Shown piece after piece: positions 1 through 8,245 of a stretch of 39,767 nucleotides of DNA. The translations under genes and the position numbers were made by a program. The notes under the pieces are model-generated. The model saw only the letters and a list, made by a program, of their open reading frames with translations, did not search any database and had not been told where the DNA came from. The stretch is from Eubacteriales bacterium (GTDB taxonomy: Bacteria > Bacillota > Clostridia > Lachnospirales > Lachnospiraceae): assembly GCA_030537135.1 (NCBI GenBank), contig JAUNOP010000022.1, forward strand, positions 1 through 39,767. The letters are read 5' to 3'. How positions within the stretch are numbered: position 1 is the first letter of the stretch; every line of letters starts with the position of its first letter.

Positions 1-356
1 GCCTGATGGCCGGGGAAATTCTTTGCAGCATACTCCATTCCCAGGGCTTGCGCCTGTTCTCCGGTCAGGCCATGATCATCCTTATCCTTCGGGTCAAAGC
101 TTAAAATATAATGATGGGATTTGATGTCATCATAGTGCTGGTTCTTGTGATAACTGGCATTCAGCTTTTCGCACTCTTTGTCAAAAAGCATAGCTTCGCA
201 GTTAATGCCGTCTATGTAATATTCTTCCCTTAATATCATGCGCCCATTTTCGACCAGGATGGGCTTCATGGTAAACTCATCATGCTGGAACAGCATATAG
301 TCAATGATCTGACTATAATCAGCGTTTTTGCTTGCGATATGTTTTAACACTGCCAT
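1..356 (-). CDS. Relaxase / mobilisation nuclease, N-terminal part (runs off the window)
   Basis: An open minus-strand frame starts with ATG at 356 (MAVLKHIASKNADYSQ) and runs without a stop off the left end, giving 118 residues. The N-terminal Tyr-containing helix followed by a HHYILSFDP strand matches the start of MOBP-type relaxases (MobA/VirD2-like), which nick oriT and lead the strand during conjugative transfer. The catalytic His triad would lie further in and is not visible. The start overlaps the end of mobC by 38 bp, so the two are translationally coupled, the usual arrangement in Tn1549-like and small mobilisable elements. The family is fairly sure; whether the gene is complete cannot be seen. 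Confidence 0.8.
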   Translation of the reverse strand, partial: MAVLKHIASKNADYSQIIDYMLFQHDEFTMKPILVENGRMILREEYYIDGINCEAMLFDKECEKLNASYHKNQHYDDIKSHHYILSFDPKDKDDHGLTGEQAQALGMEYAAKNFPGHQ

Positions 357-720
357 GATAATTACCTGCCATTTCTGCAATCTCTTTTCTCATATCAAAA
401 ATCTGAGAGATACATTCATGTATTTCATCCTGCATTGTCTTTGACCGGATGCCACCCATGTGAAAATACCGTGCGATCTGGTTCAGGTTGTTCCCGATTT
501 TTCCAAGCTCTGCGGTCAGCTTTTGCAGCTCTGGAACATCAGCAACTACTTCATATTTGATGTTTACTGCTCCATTCAATAACTGTTTGCGGATGTAAGC
601 AGAACGTGATAAGCCTGCTTCATGAGAAACTTTGGTGATCAACTCAAACTCTGTATCTGACAGACGGAGGGTAATGTGGTGGGAGCGTTTTATTTCTGTA
701 TCTTTTTCTGGTCTTGCCAT
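319..720 (-). CDS. mobC: MobC-like relaxosome accessory protein
   Basis: A 133-residue protein. The N-terminal part (about residues 14-50) is a ribbon-helix-helix fold with a strand reading HHITLRLSDTEF and a following SRSAYIRK helix. A central GNNLNQIAR motif (about residues 76-84) is the hallmark of MobC/NikA accessory proteins. Such proteins bind oriT next to the nick site and help load the relaxase. The length is normal for the family. The gene lies directly upstream of, and overlaps, the relaxase. A roughly 400-bp non-coding gap on its 5' side holds the expected oriT. It appears intact. Confidence 0.85.
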   Translation of the reverse strand: MARPEKDTEIKRSHHITLRLSDTEFELITKVSHEAGLSRSAYIRKQLLNGAVNIKYEVVADVPELQKLTAELGKIGNNLNQIARYFHMGGIRSKTMQDEIHECISQIFDMRKEIAEMAGNYHGSVKTYRKQKR

Positions 721-882
721 AAGCTCTCCTTTACTTTGAATTTTTTATTTTATCCCGAATAATTGGGGATAAGAATGTTTTTATGCGTCAGCATACCCGG
801 CATACGCTGTATGACGCTGCGGACACAATTTTTGTGGAAGCCAAACAGCACAATCTCGTTGTGCAGCAACCGAGGGAATGGG

Positions 883-917
883 GGTGCTGGATGTCCAGTG
901 GACATCCGTTTAGCACC
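883..917. repeat. Interrupted inverted repeat upstream of mobC
   Basis: Arms GGTGCT (883-888) and GGATGTCC (889-896) pair with GGACATCC (900-907) and AGCACC (912-917), leaving a 3-base loop and a 4-base bulge. This makes a strong hairpin in the non-coding gap upstream of mobC. Such structures are common in oriT regions, but a regulatory role for mobC is equally possible. Confidence 0.6.
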
Positions 918-959
918 GACCGGAGCGGGAGCGGAGACCGGAATCCCCATCAAGATATG

Positions 960-1025
960 CCAAGTGCGCAAAAAACCATGAAATGGGGTTTTTGTGTCAC
1001 ATAGGCGAATCTTGCCCTAGAAAAG
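960..1025 (-). other. Candidate origin of transfer (oriT)
   Basis: The 721-1130 gap between the divergent mobC and the plus-strand genes has no convincing gene. It contains an inverted repeat, AAAAACC (971-977) and GGTTTTT (987-993), and next to it a TGCGCACTT sequence read on the minus strand (about 961-969). An inverted repeat beside a short GC-rich core is the usual form of MOBP oriT sites, and the position just upstream of mobC-relaxase is where oriT is expected. The exact nick position cannot be assigned from sequence alone. Confidence 0.4.
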
Positions 1026-1176
1026 AATTTCCCTCTCATATATCCCTATCGGGAAAAACAGAAAAACAAGCCAGCCATAAAAATTGACATAACAGCTTGT
1101 TTTCCAGTCACCGGCGGAAGGGATAAGTGAATGGAATATGTTTATAAAGCACAAAACAGATTGGAGGGGAATGGTA

Positions 1177-1329
1177 ATGCGTGCAGATTATCCATTAAAT
1201 TTATTGAGGGATATTCCAGTAGGGCAGATTTTATCAGACGATCAAATGAAGGGACTGGAATATGCCCTGGAACAACTGACAGAGCGGGAACAGATTGTGC
1301 TGGAATACCGCTATGTAAAAGGAGAATGA
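1177..1329 (+). pseudogene. Truncated sigma-70-like helix-turn-helix protein
   Basis: ATG at 1177 follows a GGAGGGG ribosome site and encodes 50 residues. The end, LEQLTEREQIVLEYRY, is the first helix of a sigma region 4 domain, as in small sigma-like proteins of integrative elements. The recognition helix that should follow is missing. The frame stops at 1329, and one or two bases later the sequence continues as the C-terminal part of ParA. A deletion therefore probably removed the end of this gene together with the start of parA. It is unlikely to be functional. Confidence 0.6.
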
Positions 1330-1330
1330 A

Positions 1331-1579
1331 AGACTCCAGATTGCAGGTATTCTGTTGACAATGTGTGACGCCAGAACGAATCTCTGCAAGGTGATCACGG
1401 AGCAAGTGATGGAGGCGTTTGAAGGACAGATTCGGATCTTTGAAAGTGTGATTCCGAATACAGTCAAAGTGGGAGAGCCTATTTATTACAGTGAGCCGTT
1501 GGTGGAATATGCGCCGGGAAGCAAGGTATGTGAAATGTACCGGAGCCTGGCAAGGGAGGTGGCAGGTTATGAAGGCTAA
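1331..1579 (+). pseudogene. parA: parA/soj remnant (C-terminal part only)
   Basis: The frame from 1331 reads RLQIAGILLTMCDARTNLC and continues for about 80 residues to a stop at 1579. This matches the C-terminal third of ParA/Soj partition ATPases. The Walker A motif and the rest of the nucleotide-binding domain are absent, so this fragment cannot act as an ATPase. It abuts the truncated sigma-like gene without a gap, which points to an internal deletion. The parB start overlaps its end (ATG 1569-1571), the normal parAB coupling, so the 3' part keeps its original arrangement. Confidence 0.75.
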
Positions 1580-2548
1580 TAGCCCGAAGCGGAAGGTATT
1601 CCAGTACGCCTTGGATTTGCTGACAGAGGACATTGCAGTAGATAAGGCTGTGTCTGAAAATGGTATTCTGCAGATTGCCATAGATAAGATCACGCCGTTT
1701 CACGACCACCCTTTCCGGTTGTATGAGGGAGAACGCCTGGATGACATGGTGCAGAGTATCCGGGAGCATGGAGTTCTGAATCCGGTGATCGTAAGACGTA
1801 CAAAGGCGGGATTTGAGATGATGGCCGGACATAACCGGGCAAACGCTGCCAAACTGGCGGGATTGAAGGAGATTCCTGCTATAGTGAAGGATAAGCTGAC
1901 AGAGGAAGAGGCGTATGTCTATGTGATCGAGACGAACCTGATCCAGCGGTCCTTTACGGATCTCCTGCCGTCAGAAAAGGCGGCAGTGCTGAAGGAACGG
2001 CATGAGAAGATTTCCTGTCAGGGGAAACAGAATGACATTATGAAAGAGATTGCTGATCTGGAAGGAGCATCACAGAAATCAACTTGTGGTCACTGTGACC
2101 CTGTGACCACAAGTTAAGGAGCAGAGATAGCGTTGGGAAGGAATATGAACTGTCAGGAAGTTCTGCCTCCCGGCTGATGCGCCTGAATCATCTGATCCCG
2201 GAGTTTAAGGAGCAGGTGGATGATGGCGGGCTGCCCTTTATGGCGGCAGTCCATCTGTCCTATCTGAACGAAGAAGAGCAGAATTTGATCTGTCAGGTTG
2301 CAGAGCAGGAAGGTAAGAAGGTGCGGCCTAAGCAGGCGGAGCAGCTTCGGAAACAGACCGGGAAGATTGACCAGGAGACAGCAGAGACTGTGTTCCGATG
2401 CCCCGAGAAGTCCAGGGCTGAAAAGAAGACGATCAAGATATGGATCGACGCAGAAGTTTACAATGCGTATCTGGCGGATGTTGGAGAAGCAGATGCTTCT
2501 GAAATCATGGAGCAAGCATTGAAAATGTATTTTAGAAAGGCGGTGTAA
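1569..2548 (+). pseudogene. parB: parB partition protein, frameshifted
   Basis: From ATG 1569 the product starts MKANSPKRKVF and contains the ParB/Spo0J N-terminal signature (MVQSIREHGVLNPVIVR, MMAGHNRANAAKLAG, ETNLIQRSF). It stops early at 2117. The rest of ParB continues in another frame (VGKEYELSGSSASRLMRLN, then the C-terminal domain) to 2548. The cause is visible: CTGTGACC occurs twice in tandem (2093-2108). Removing one copy restores an open frame of exactly 324 codons including the stop. The DNA-binding HTH lies after the break, so the short product should not spread or bind parS normally. The downstream piece has no obvious start site of its own. Confidence 0.85.
2093..2108. repeat. 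8-bp tandem duplication breaking parB
   Basis: Two exact copies of CTGTGACC lie side by side (2093-2100 and 2101-2108). They sit between the arms of a perfect inverted repeat, AACTTGTGGTCAC (2081-2093) and GTGACCACAAGTT (2104-2116). Without the second copy the arms would flank a 3-base loop. The hairpin probably promoted replication slippage. Confidence 0.85.
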
Positions 2549-2549
2549 A

Positions 2550-2831
2550 GTGTTTTCAGAGAGGGAATTAAAGGGATTGGATCGAGGATATTTTAACATC
2601 ATTCTGGCAAATGACTATGATCTGACATTGATGAGCAAAAATACCGGACACTATTGGTATTTGCATAATCCGGAGTATCTAGAAGAAGGAACGGTGATCA
2701 TATTCCATCGCCATAACGGACAGCTGCCGTATCATCTGCACAGTAGAAGCAACACACTGAGTCAGGCGGTAAAGCATATCAAAGCTCATGATGCGTTCCA
2801 GTTGAACGGCCGGCGTCCGGTTCGCAGATGA
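2550..2831 (+). CDS. Conserved small protein of integrative elements, unknown function
   Basis: A 93-residue protein starting with GTG one base after the parB stop; the AGAAAGGCGG stretch just upstream can serve as ribosome site. Residues FNIILANDYDLTLMSKN and HYWYLHNPEY resemble small proteins commonly found after parB in Lachnospiraceae integrative elements. No catalytic motif or membrane segment is visible. It is rich in His and aromatic residues and ends in a basic tail (GRRPVRR). The reading frame is intact although parA and parB upstream are broken. Its function is unknown to me. Confidence 0.65.
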   Translation: MFSERELKGLDRGYFNIILANDYDLTLMSKNTGHYWYLHNPEYLEEGTVIIFHRHNGQLPYHLHSRSNTLSQAVKHIKAHDAFQLNGRRPVRR

Positions 2832-2944
2832 GGAAGTATTATCAGATAGCACTGCAGGAGATGCCTGTGGTGCTGTCTGACCTTATGCCTGATATCGAGA
2901 AAAGTAAGTCTTTAATTTCATATCTTGTTATCGTTTTTAGCTGA
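2828..2944 (+). CDS. Short ORF, probably the 5' end of a truncated element gene
   Basis: ATG at 2828 overlaps the previous stop (ATGA), which suggests coupled translation. The frame begins MRKYYQIALQEMPVVLSDL and ends after 38 residues. The first 27 residues look like ordinary protein, and the last 10 (SLISYLVIVF) look like read-through into unrelated DNA. I infer that the element gene is cut near 2910 and that the BREX segment begins just after. The family was not recognised. Confidence 0.4.
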   Translation: MRKYYQIALQEMPVVLSDLMPDIEKSKSLISYLVIVFS

Positions 2945-2975
2945 TGTTCATTCTTGAGAAACTAAAGACTATTCG

Positions 2976-3004
2976 TTGTGAAAATTGAGGAGCTGTGATA
3001 TACT
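2976..3004 (+). promoter_or_regulatory. Sigma-A promoter of the xre-BREX operon
   Basis: The -35 is TTGTGA (2976-2981), followed by 17 bp and the -10 TATACT (2999-3004) with an extended TG (TGATATACT). Transcription would start near 3011 and run through xre into brxA. No terminator is visible before brxL ends, so this is the likely promoter of the whole defence operon. Confidence 0.65.
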
Positions 3005-3069
3005 GACAATTGATTGGTAAATTAGTTCCTGTAAAAGAATTTGAAGATGACGGACATGAGGTGTACGGC

Positions 3070-3282
3070 ATGAAAATAAGCTATAAAAAATTATGGAAAC
3101 AGCTGATCGATGAAGATATGATGAAGAAAGATCTGCAGCAGAAAGCGGGGATCAGCTGGGCTACGATGACGAAAATGTCTAAGGGAGAAGTAGTGAGTAC
3201 GGAAGTGCTTATGAAGGTATGTCAGGTGCTGCATTGTAATGTAGGGGATATCATTGATTTTATTGAAGATGATCCGGAATAG
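3070..3282 (+). CDS. XRE-family transcriptional regulator, leader gene of the BREX operon
   Basis: I chose ATG 3070 because GAGGTG lies seven bases upstream and the protein then starts MKISYKKLWKQLID, as small Cro/CI-type regulators do. A TTG at 3010 would add 20 unlikely residues. The 70-residue product is one HTH domain: KKDLQQKAGISWATMTKMSKG forms helices 2-3, followed by EVLMKVCQVLHCNVGDI. It lies 70 bp upstream of brxA on the same strand. By position it may control the operon promoter, a role filled in some other BREX loci by the larger WYL-domain BrxR. This regulatory role is inference. Confidence 0.75.
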   Translation: MKISYKKLWKQLIDEDMMKKDLQQKAGISWATMTKMSKGEVVSTEVLMKVCQVLHCNVGDIIDFIEDDPE

Positions 3283-3351
3283 AGCAGGGATTTTTATGGG
3301 ACAGCAACCTTGTAATAATTAGAATGGGAATGTAAGGAAGGTAAGCAGCGG

Positions 3352-3972
3352 ATGGCAGGAAATCAGATGATAAGCCCATATAAGGGAAGCGGCCAGATCA
3401 CAAGGGAGAAATTTTTGTTTTATGAGATGCGGACTGCTGCAAGGCTGATGGAGAAAGGGTTAAGTGATTCGGATGTGGAGGAACGGATCGTGGAGGATAA
3501 TTTGTTCCAGTACCCCACAGAGAAATCCATTCGACAAATGGCTAAGACTTGTATTCGGCGTCTGCATGGCCTTCAGGACGAAAGCCTGATAGCGGCAATT
3601 GCGGCAATTCCGCAGGAGACAGCAAAGCAAATCTGCTTGTATGCGATGATGAAGCAGTATCGTTTGGTATGGGATTTTATGATCACGGTGATTGGTGAGA
3701 AATACCGGATGCAGAATTTTTCCTTCAGCCAGATGGATGTGAATGTGTTTTTCATGCAGCTTCAGGAACAGGATGATTATGTGGCTGGATGGAGTGAGAA
3801 TACGATGAAGAAAATCCGGCAGATTTTGATCCGAGTGCTTGTAGAAAATGAGTATCTGGATGACATCAAGGCAGACCACATTAATCCGGTATGGCTGAAT
3901 CTAGTGCTGGAGAATGCCATAAGAAGCAACAACGACGACAGAGCACTGGCGGCGTTCAACTGCTTCTCATAG
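3352..3972 (+). CDS. brxA: BREX protein BrxA (DUF1819)
   Basis: A 206-residue protein at the head of a canonical BREX-1 gene order. Features of the DUF1819 family are visible: an N-terminal FLFYEMRTAARLMEKGLSD region, a middle Tyr-rich helix (LYAMMKQYRLVWDFM), and a C-terminal winged-helix-like part ending in a conserved hydrophobic and basic stretch. Known BrxA proteins are small DNA-binding proteins required for defence in some systems. The length is normal. Its stop at 3970-3972 overlaps the ribosome site of brxB (AGGAGAG), so the two are coupled. An AAGGAAGG sequence upstream serves as ribosome site. Confidence 0.9.
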   Translation: MAGNQMISPYKGSGQITREKFLFYEMRTAARLMEKGLSDSDVEERIVEDNLFQYPTEKSIRQMAKTCIRRLHGLQDESLIAAIAAIPQETAKQICLYAMMKQYRLVWDFMITVIGEKYRMQNFSFSQMDVNVFFMQLQEQDDYVAGWSENTMKKIRQILIRVLVENEYLDDIKADHINPVWLNLVLENAIRSNNDDRALAAFNCFS

Positions 3973-3980
3973 GAGAGAAC

Positions 3981-4568
3981 ATGAACAATATAAACGAGAG
4001 ATTGGATAATCTGAAATTAGAGATACAAAAGCCTGAGTTTCTGGAAGGTAAGGGACTCAGCAATGAGGTGAATATTCGTATTTTCTGTTATGATGCCCAG
4101 GATGAAATGATTGTCCGGCATTTTACGGAGCAGCTGATTGTAGATCAGTCGCTGGAATGCCATTTGATTGAGAGAAATCTGTACAAGGTATTCTTGTCTA
4201 TCTGCGATGATAAGCGTATTACGGAAAAGGCGGTGCAGATGGAAGAAAAGAAAGGAAAAGAGTTCCTGTTCAATAATCTGCAGAAGTTTGCCAATAATAA
4301 GAGCTTTGTGGATAAGATGCAGTATGAACCGCATGAGCCGGGGGATGTGCTGCTTCTGACCGGCGTGGGGGAGGTTTTCCCGTTTATGAGGATCCATTCC
4401 CTTCTGGAAGCATTGCAGCCTGAGTTTCCGGATATCCCGATTCTGGTGATGTATCCGGGAACGTATGACGGAAGATTTGTGCGTTTGTTCGATAAGCTGG
4501 AGCCGAATCCATATTACCGCGCATTCAATATTATTGGAACTGATGGTTCTAATAATCATGTATTGTAG
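3981..4568 (+). CDS. brxB: BREX protein BrxB (DUF1788)
   Basis: ATG 3981 follows AGGAGAG by a normal distance. The 195-residue product starts MNNINERLDNLKLEIQKPEF and contains NEVNIRIFCYDAQDE, GDVLLLTGVGEVFPFMR and PILVMYPGTYDGRFVRLF, all typical of DUF1788. Its biochemical role is not established; it is one of the core BREX-1 genes and lies between brxA and brxC as usual. The gap to brxC is 13 bp with a TAGGAGG ribosome site. No defect is seen. Confidence 0.9.
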   Translation: MNNINERLDNLKLEIQKPEFLEGKGLSNEVNIRIFCYDAQDEMIVRHFTEQLIVDQSLECHLIERNLYKVFLSICDDKRITEKAVQMEEKKGKEFLFNNLQKFANNKSFVDKMQYEPHEPGDVLLLTGVGEVFPFMRIHSLLEALQPEFPDIPILVMYPGTYDGRFVRLFDKLEPNPYYRAFNIIGTDGSNNHVL

Positions 4569-4581
4569 GAGGTACTGACAA

Positions 4582-7500
4582 ATGAGAATACAGGAAATGT
4601 TTTATGACGATATCGACCGTAAGATCAATGGCGTCGTTAAGGTGGACCAAGATGCCGCTGATGTTCTGAAGCAGGAAGTGAAGGAATATGTCATCACGCG
4701 GGATATCCGTAAGCACATGATCACCTTCTTCAATAACTACACCGAATCTTTTCAGGAGCCGACAGCGGATGTGGGCGTGTGGATCTCCGGGTTCTTTGGA
4801 AGTGGTAAGTCTCATTTCCTGAAGATGCTGTCATACCTTCTGGAAAACAAGGAAGTGGATGGAAACAAGGTTGAGGATTATTTCCGTGAGAAGTTTGATG
4901 ATGAGGCGACTTTCATGCAGATTGCAAGCGCAATCCGCGGAGAGACCGACACGATCCTGTTTAACATAGATATCGAAGGATCTATCAATAAGGACAAAAC
5001 TGCTGTTCTACGTGTATTCGCGAAGATGTTTTACAACTATCTGGGCTTCTATGGCGAGAACTTAAAGTGTGCGAAGATGGAACAGTTTATTGATAAAAAG
5101 GGGAAGACGGAAGAGTTCCGCAGAGTGTTTGAAGAAAAGAACGGTTCACTGTGGGTAGAATCCCGGGATGCCTTCGCATTCTTCGAGGATGATGTGGTAG
5201 ATACTCTGGTTGAAGTATTGGGCATGAGCGAGACTGCCGCTCATAACTGGTTTGACGGCACGGAGACCATTGAGACTTCCATTGCTCAGCTTGTATCCGA
5301 GATGAAGGAATATGTGGATGCCAAGCCGAAGGATTTCAGACTGTTGTTTATGATTGATGAGATTGGCCAGTATGTGGGCGACAGCATTGATTTGCTGATG
5401 AACCTGCAGTCGCTTGTGGAGAAGATCGGAAGTGAATGCAATGGAAAGATCTGGGTGGTATGTACTGGACAGGAAGCAATCGATGAAATTATCAAGACCA
5501 GACAGGATCAGTTCTCACGTATCCAGGCGAGATTCAAGACCAGGCTGTCCCTGACGTCTTCCTCTGCAGATGAAGTGATCCAGAAGCGTATCCTCAGAAA
5601 GAAGGATGAGGTAACACCGCAGCTGGAACAGGTATATAATGAGAATGATTCCGTGCTGAGAAATCTGTTCAGTTTTAATTATTCTGCCGGTGATGCGGTT
5701 TTGGATATTAAAGGCTTTAATGGTTCAGGAGAGTTTGCAAGAGACTTCCCGTTTGTACCGTATCAGTTCATCATCATGCAGAAGGTATTTGCCGAGATCC
5801 GCAAGCACGGTAATTCTGGAAAGCATCTGTCTGGCGGTGAGCGTTCCATGCTGTCTGGATTCCAGGAAGCGGCACAGAAGATTGAGGATAAGGATGAGTT
5901 TGCGCTGGCGCCGTTCTATCTCTTCTATGATACGGTTCACACATTCCTTGACAGTTCTATCCGCCGGGTGATCGAGCGCTGCCAGAAGGCGGCTGACACG
6001 AATGCCGGCACCCGGCAGCAGGATGTGGCTGTGTTGAAGCTTTTATATCTGATTCGCTATATCGATGATATCAAGGCAAATCTGGATAATATCGTCATTC
6101 TGATGGCGGATGATATCCGCATGGATAAGATCATCATGAGGGAACAGGTGAGGGGATCTCTTAACCGTCTGATGAGCCAGAACTATATCGGCCGCACGGG
6201 CGATACTTATAACTTCCTGACGGATGAAGAACAGGATATTCAGAGAGAAATTAAGAATACACCGGTTGATACTGCTGCGATCGTGGAGCGCATCGCACAT
6301 ATGGTATTCGGCGATATCTATACAACAAAGAAGTTCCGCTATGGCAAGTATGATTTTGCCTTTGACCAGATGGTTGATAATACCACGGTCGGAGCGGTGA
6401 CAGGCGGCATGAGGCTGAAGATCATGACAGTGGCAGCGGATTCAGAGGAGAAGGCAGAGCTTCGTTTGATGACAGAATCCGCAGGCCAGTCTATTGTGGT
6501 ACTGGCTGATACGCCGTATTATGAATCACTGGAAAATGCAATGAAGATCCGCAAGTATGTGAAACAGAGGAATGTGGCTCAGCTTCCAAAGAGCGTAAGA
6601 GACATCATTGCGAATTACCAGAGTGAAGCCGATAAATATGAGCAATCCGCGCAGACGGATCTGGCGGAAGCCATAACCAATGCGCAGTTCTATGTGGACG
6701 GCGAGAAGATTGAGATCAAGGCGGCAGCTGTTTCCTCAAAGGAAGAGGATCTGGGGAAGAGAGATTATGAGATCAAAAAGGGCAAGGCGAAGAGTGTCAT
6801 TGACCAGGCCCTTGAGTATCTGGTATCCCATGTGTACAGTGATCTGGGTCTGATCGTGGAGAACGCTGAATCGGATGCGGATATCCTGGCGCTTCTGACC
6901 GGTGCCGTCACGATGCTTCCGGGAACGGAGCCGAACAGGGATGCTGCCGCCAAGGTGGAAGAATATCTGGAAATGCAGGATCGGAAGCATCTTCCGACTT
7001 CCATGGCGGATGTTCAGAAAAGATACCAGGCTATTCCCTATGGATGGCGTGAGATTGATATTGCGGCTGTCGTGGCTCTGCTGATTGTAAGGCAGAAAGT
7101 GACGATCAAGTATGCCGGTTCAACGGTGCAGCCAAACAACCCGAAGCTTCCGGACATGCTTAGGAAAAAGAGTGAGATCGGAAAGACGCAGATTTCCAAG
7201 AGACAGGTGGTATCCGCAACAAGGATGAAGGCGGTCAAAGATTTTCTGCGGGATTACTTCAACCTTATGGATGTGCCTGCAGATGAAGACGGCCTGATTC
7301 AGTTTATCATTGATAAGTTTGAAGGTTTGCAGAAGCACTATGAAGGACTTCTGACAAGATATGAGGGACACAAGTATCCGGACAGAAATGTGGTCAGCAA
7401 TGCCGTCACTATCGTGAAGGATGTGCTGTCGCAGCAGAAGGATAACGTGGCTCTGCTTGAGCGTGTCCTTCAGCGGGAAGACAATCTGTATGATGCGCAG

Positions 7501-8181
7501 GACGCTATGCAGAATGTGGAAGCCTTCTTTAAGACACAGATTTCTGTATTCGATACAGCGGTGAAGTTTGAGCAGGATCTGAGGAATGACCTGGACTATA
7601 TCAAAAAGGATGAAGAGGCAAATCAGGCGCTGAACATGATCCGCCTGATTATCATGATTCCTACCAATGGGAAGTATGATTACAAGAGGATCCCGGAATT
7701 GAATGCTCTGATGGCGAAGGTAAAGGCTTCCCATGATGCGATGCTGGAAGAGAAGCGTACAGAGCTTCTGGAAGTAGTCCGTCAGTGTATGGCGGAGATT
7801 CATCAGGCTTTAGACGGCGGTAATTCGACAGCCAAGACAATCAGCGATAAGGCTGATATGTACTATGGACAGCAGAAGGAAAAGATTGCGGAGACGACAA
7901 GCCTGGCACTGATGGAAGGATTCCCGATTCCGATGTGGAATTACCGGGATGATGCTGTTTCCAAGATCGAGTTTAGCAAGCGGCCTCCGAAGTCGGTAGC
8001 TCCGAAGCCCGTGAATCCTGTGAAGCCGGTTGCGAAGAAGACGTATAAGCCGATATTCCGTCAATCGCTTTTGAAGGCGGCAAGGCTGGAAAGCGATGCT
8101 GAGATCGATGCGTATGTGGACAAGCTGAGAGATCAATTGAAGACATTACTGAAGGGTTCAGACGGTATCGATCTTAAGTGA
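4582..8181 (+). CDS. brxC: BREX P-loop ATPase BrxC
   Basis: A 1199-residue protein, the normal size for BrxC/PglY. Walker A is GFFGSGKS at residues 70-77 and Walker B is LLFMIDEIG with D259-E260. A conserved FVPYQFIIMQ segment follows near residue 393. The long C-terminal half is largely helical with coiled-coil character and ends with a Pro/Lys-rich linker before a short terminal helix. BrxC is the large ATPase of BREX, thought to cooperate with PglX and PglZ in both methylation and exclusion. It is cytoplasmic with no membrane segment. It lies 13 bp after brxB and appears intact. Confidence 0.92.
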   Translation: MRIQEMFYDDIDRKINGVVKVDQDAADVLKQEVKEYVITRDIRKHMITFFNNYTESFQEPTADVGVWISGFFGSGKSHFLKMLSYLLENKEVDGNKVEDYFREKFDDEATFMQIASAIRGETDTILFNIDIEGSINKDKTAVLRVFAKMFYNYLGFYGENLKCAKMEQFIDKKGKTEEFRRVFEEKNGSLWVESRDAFAFFEDDVVDTLVEVLGMSETAAHNWFDGTETIETSIAQLVSEMKEYVDAKPKDFRLLFMIDEIGQYVGDSIDLLMNLQSLVEKIGSECNGKIWVVCTGQEAIDEIIKTRQDQFSRIQARFKTRLSLTSSSADEVIQKRILRKKDEVTPQLEQVYNENDSVLRNLFSFNYSAGDAVLDIKGFNGSGEFARDFPFVPYQFIIMQKVFAEIRKHGNSGKHLSGGERSMLSGFQEAAQKIEDKDEFALAPFYLFYDTVHTFLDSSIRRVIERCQKAADTNAGTRQQDVAVLKLLYLIRYIDDIKANLDNIVILMADDIRMDKIIMREQVRGSLNRLMSQNYIGRTGDTYNFLTDEEQDIQREIKNTPVDTAAIVERIAHMVFGDIYTTKKFRYGKYDFAFDQMVDNTTVGAVTGGMRLKIMTVAADSEEKAELRLMTESAGQSIVVLADTPYYESLENAMKIRKYVKQRNVAQLPKSVRDIIANYQSEADKYEQSAQTDLAEAITNAQFYVDGEKIEIKAAAVSSKEEDLGKRDYEIKKGKAKSVIDQALEYLVSHVYSDLGLIVENAESDADILALLTGAVTMLPGTEPNRDAAAKVEEYLEMQDRKHLPTSMADVQKRYQAIPYGWREIDIAAVVALLIVRQKVTIKYAGSTVQPNNPKLPDMLRKKSEIGKTQISKRQVVSATRMKAVKDFLRDYFNLMDVPADEDGLIQFIIDKFEGLQKHYEGLLTRYEGHKYPDRNVVSNAVTIVKDVLSQQKDNVALLERVLQREDNLYDAQDAMQNVEAFFKTQISVFDTAVKFEQDLRNDLDYIKKDEEANQALNMIRLIIMIPTNGKYDYKRIPELNALMAKVKASHDAMLEEKRTELLEVVRQCMAEIHQALDGGNSTAKTISDKADMYYGQQKEKIAETTSLALMEGFPIPMWNYRDDAVSKIEFSKRPPKSVAPKPVNPVKPVAKKTYKPIFRQSLLKAARLESDAEIDAYVDKLRDQLKTLLKGSDGIDLK

Positions 8182-8245
8182 GGCAGAAAATCTTTGATTT
8201 GTTTAACTGAACTTATGCGGAGTTAAGTAAAGGAAGAGTCAACTT

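Noticed and set aside
8182-8245. Inverted repeat TTAACT/AGTTAA before pglX as a terminator or attenuator
   Set aside because: Only 6 bp with a 12-base loop and no T-run; too weak to support a role.
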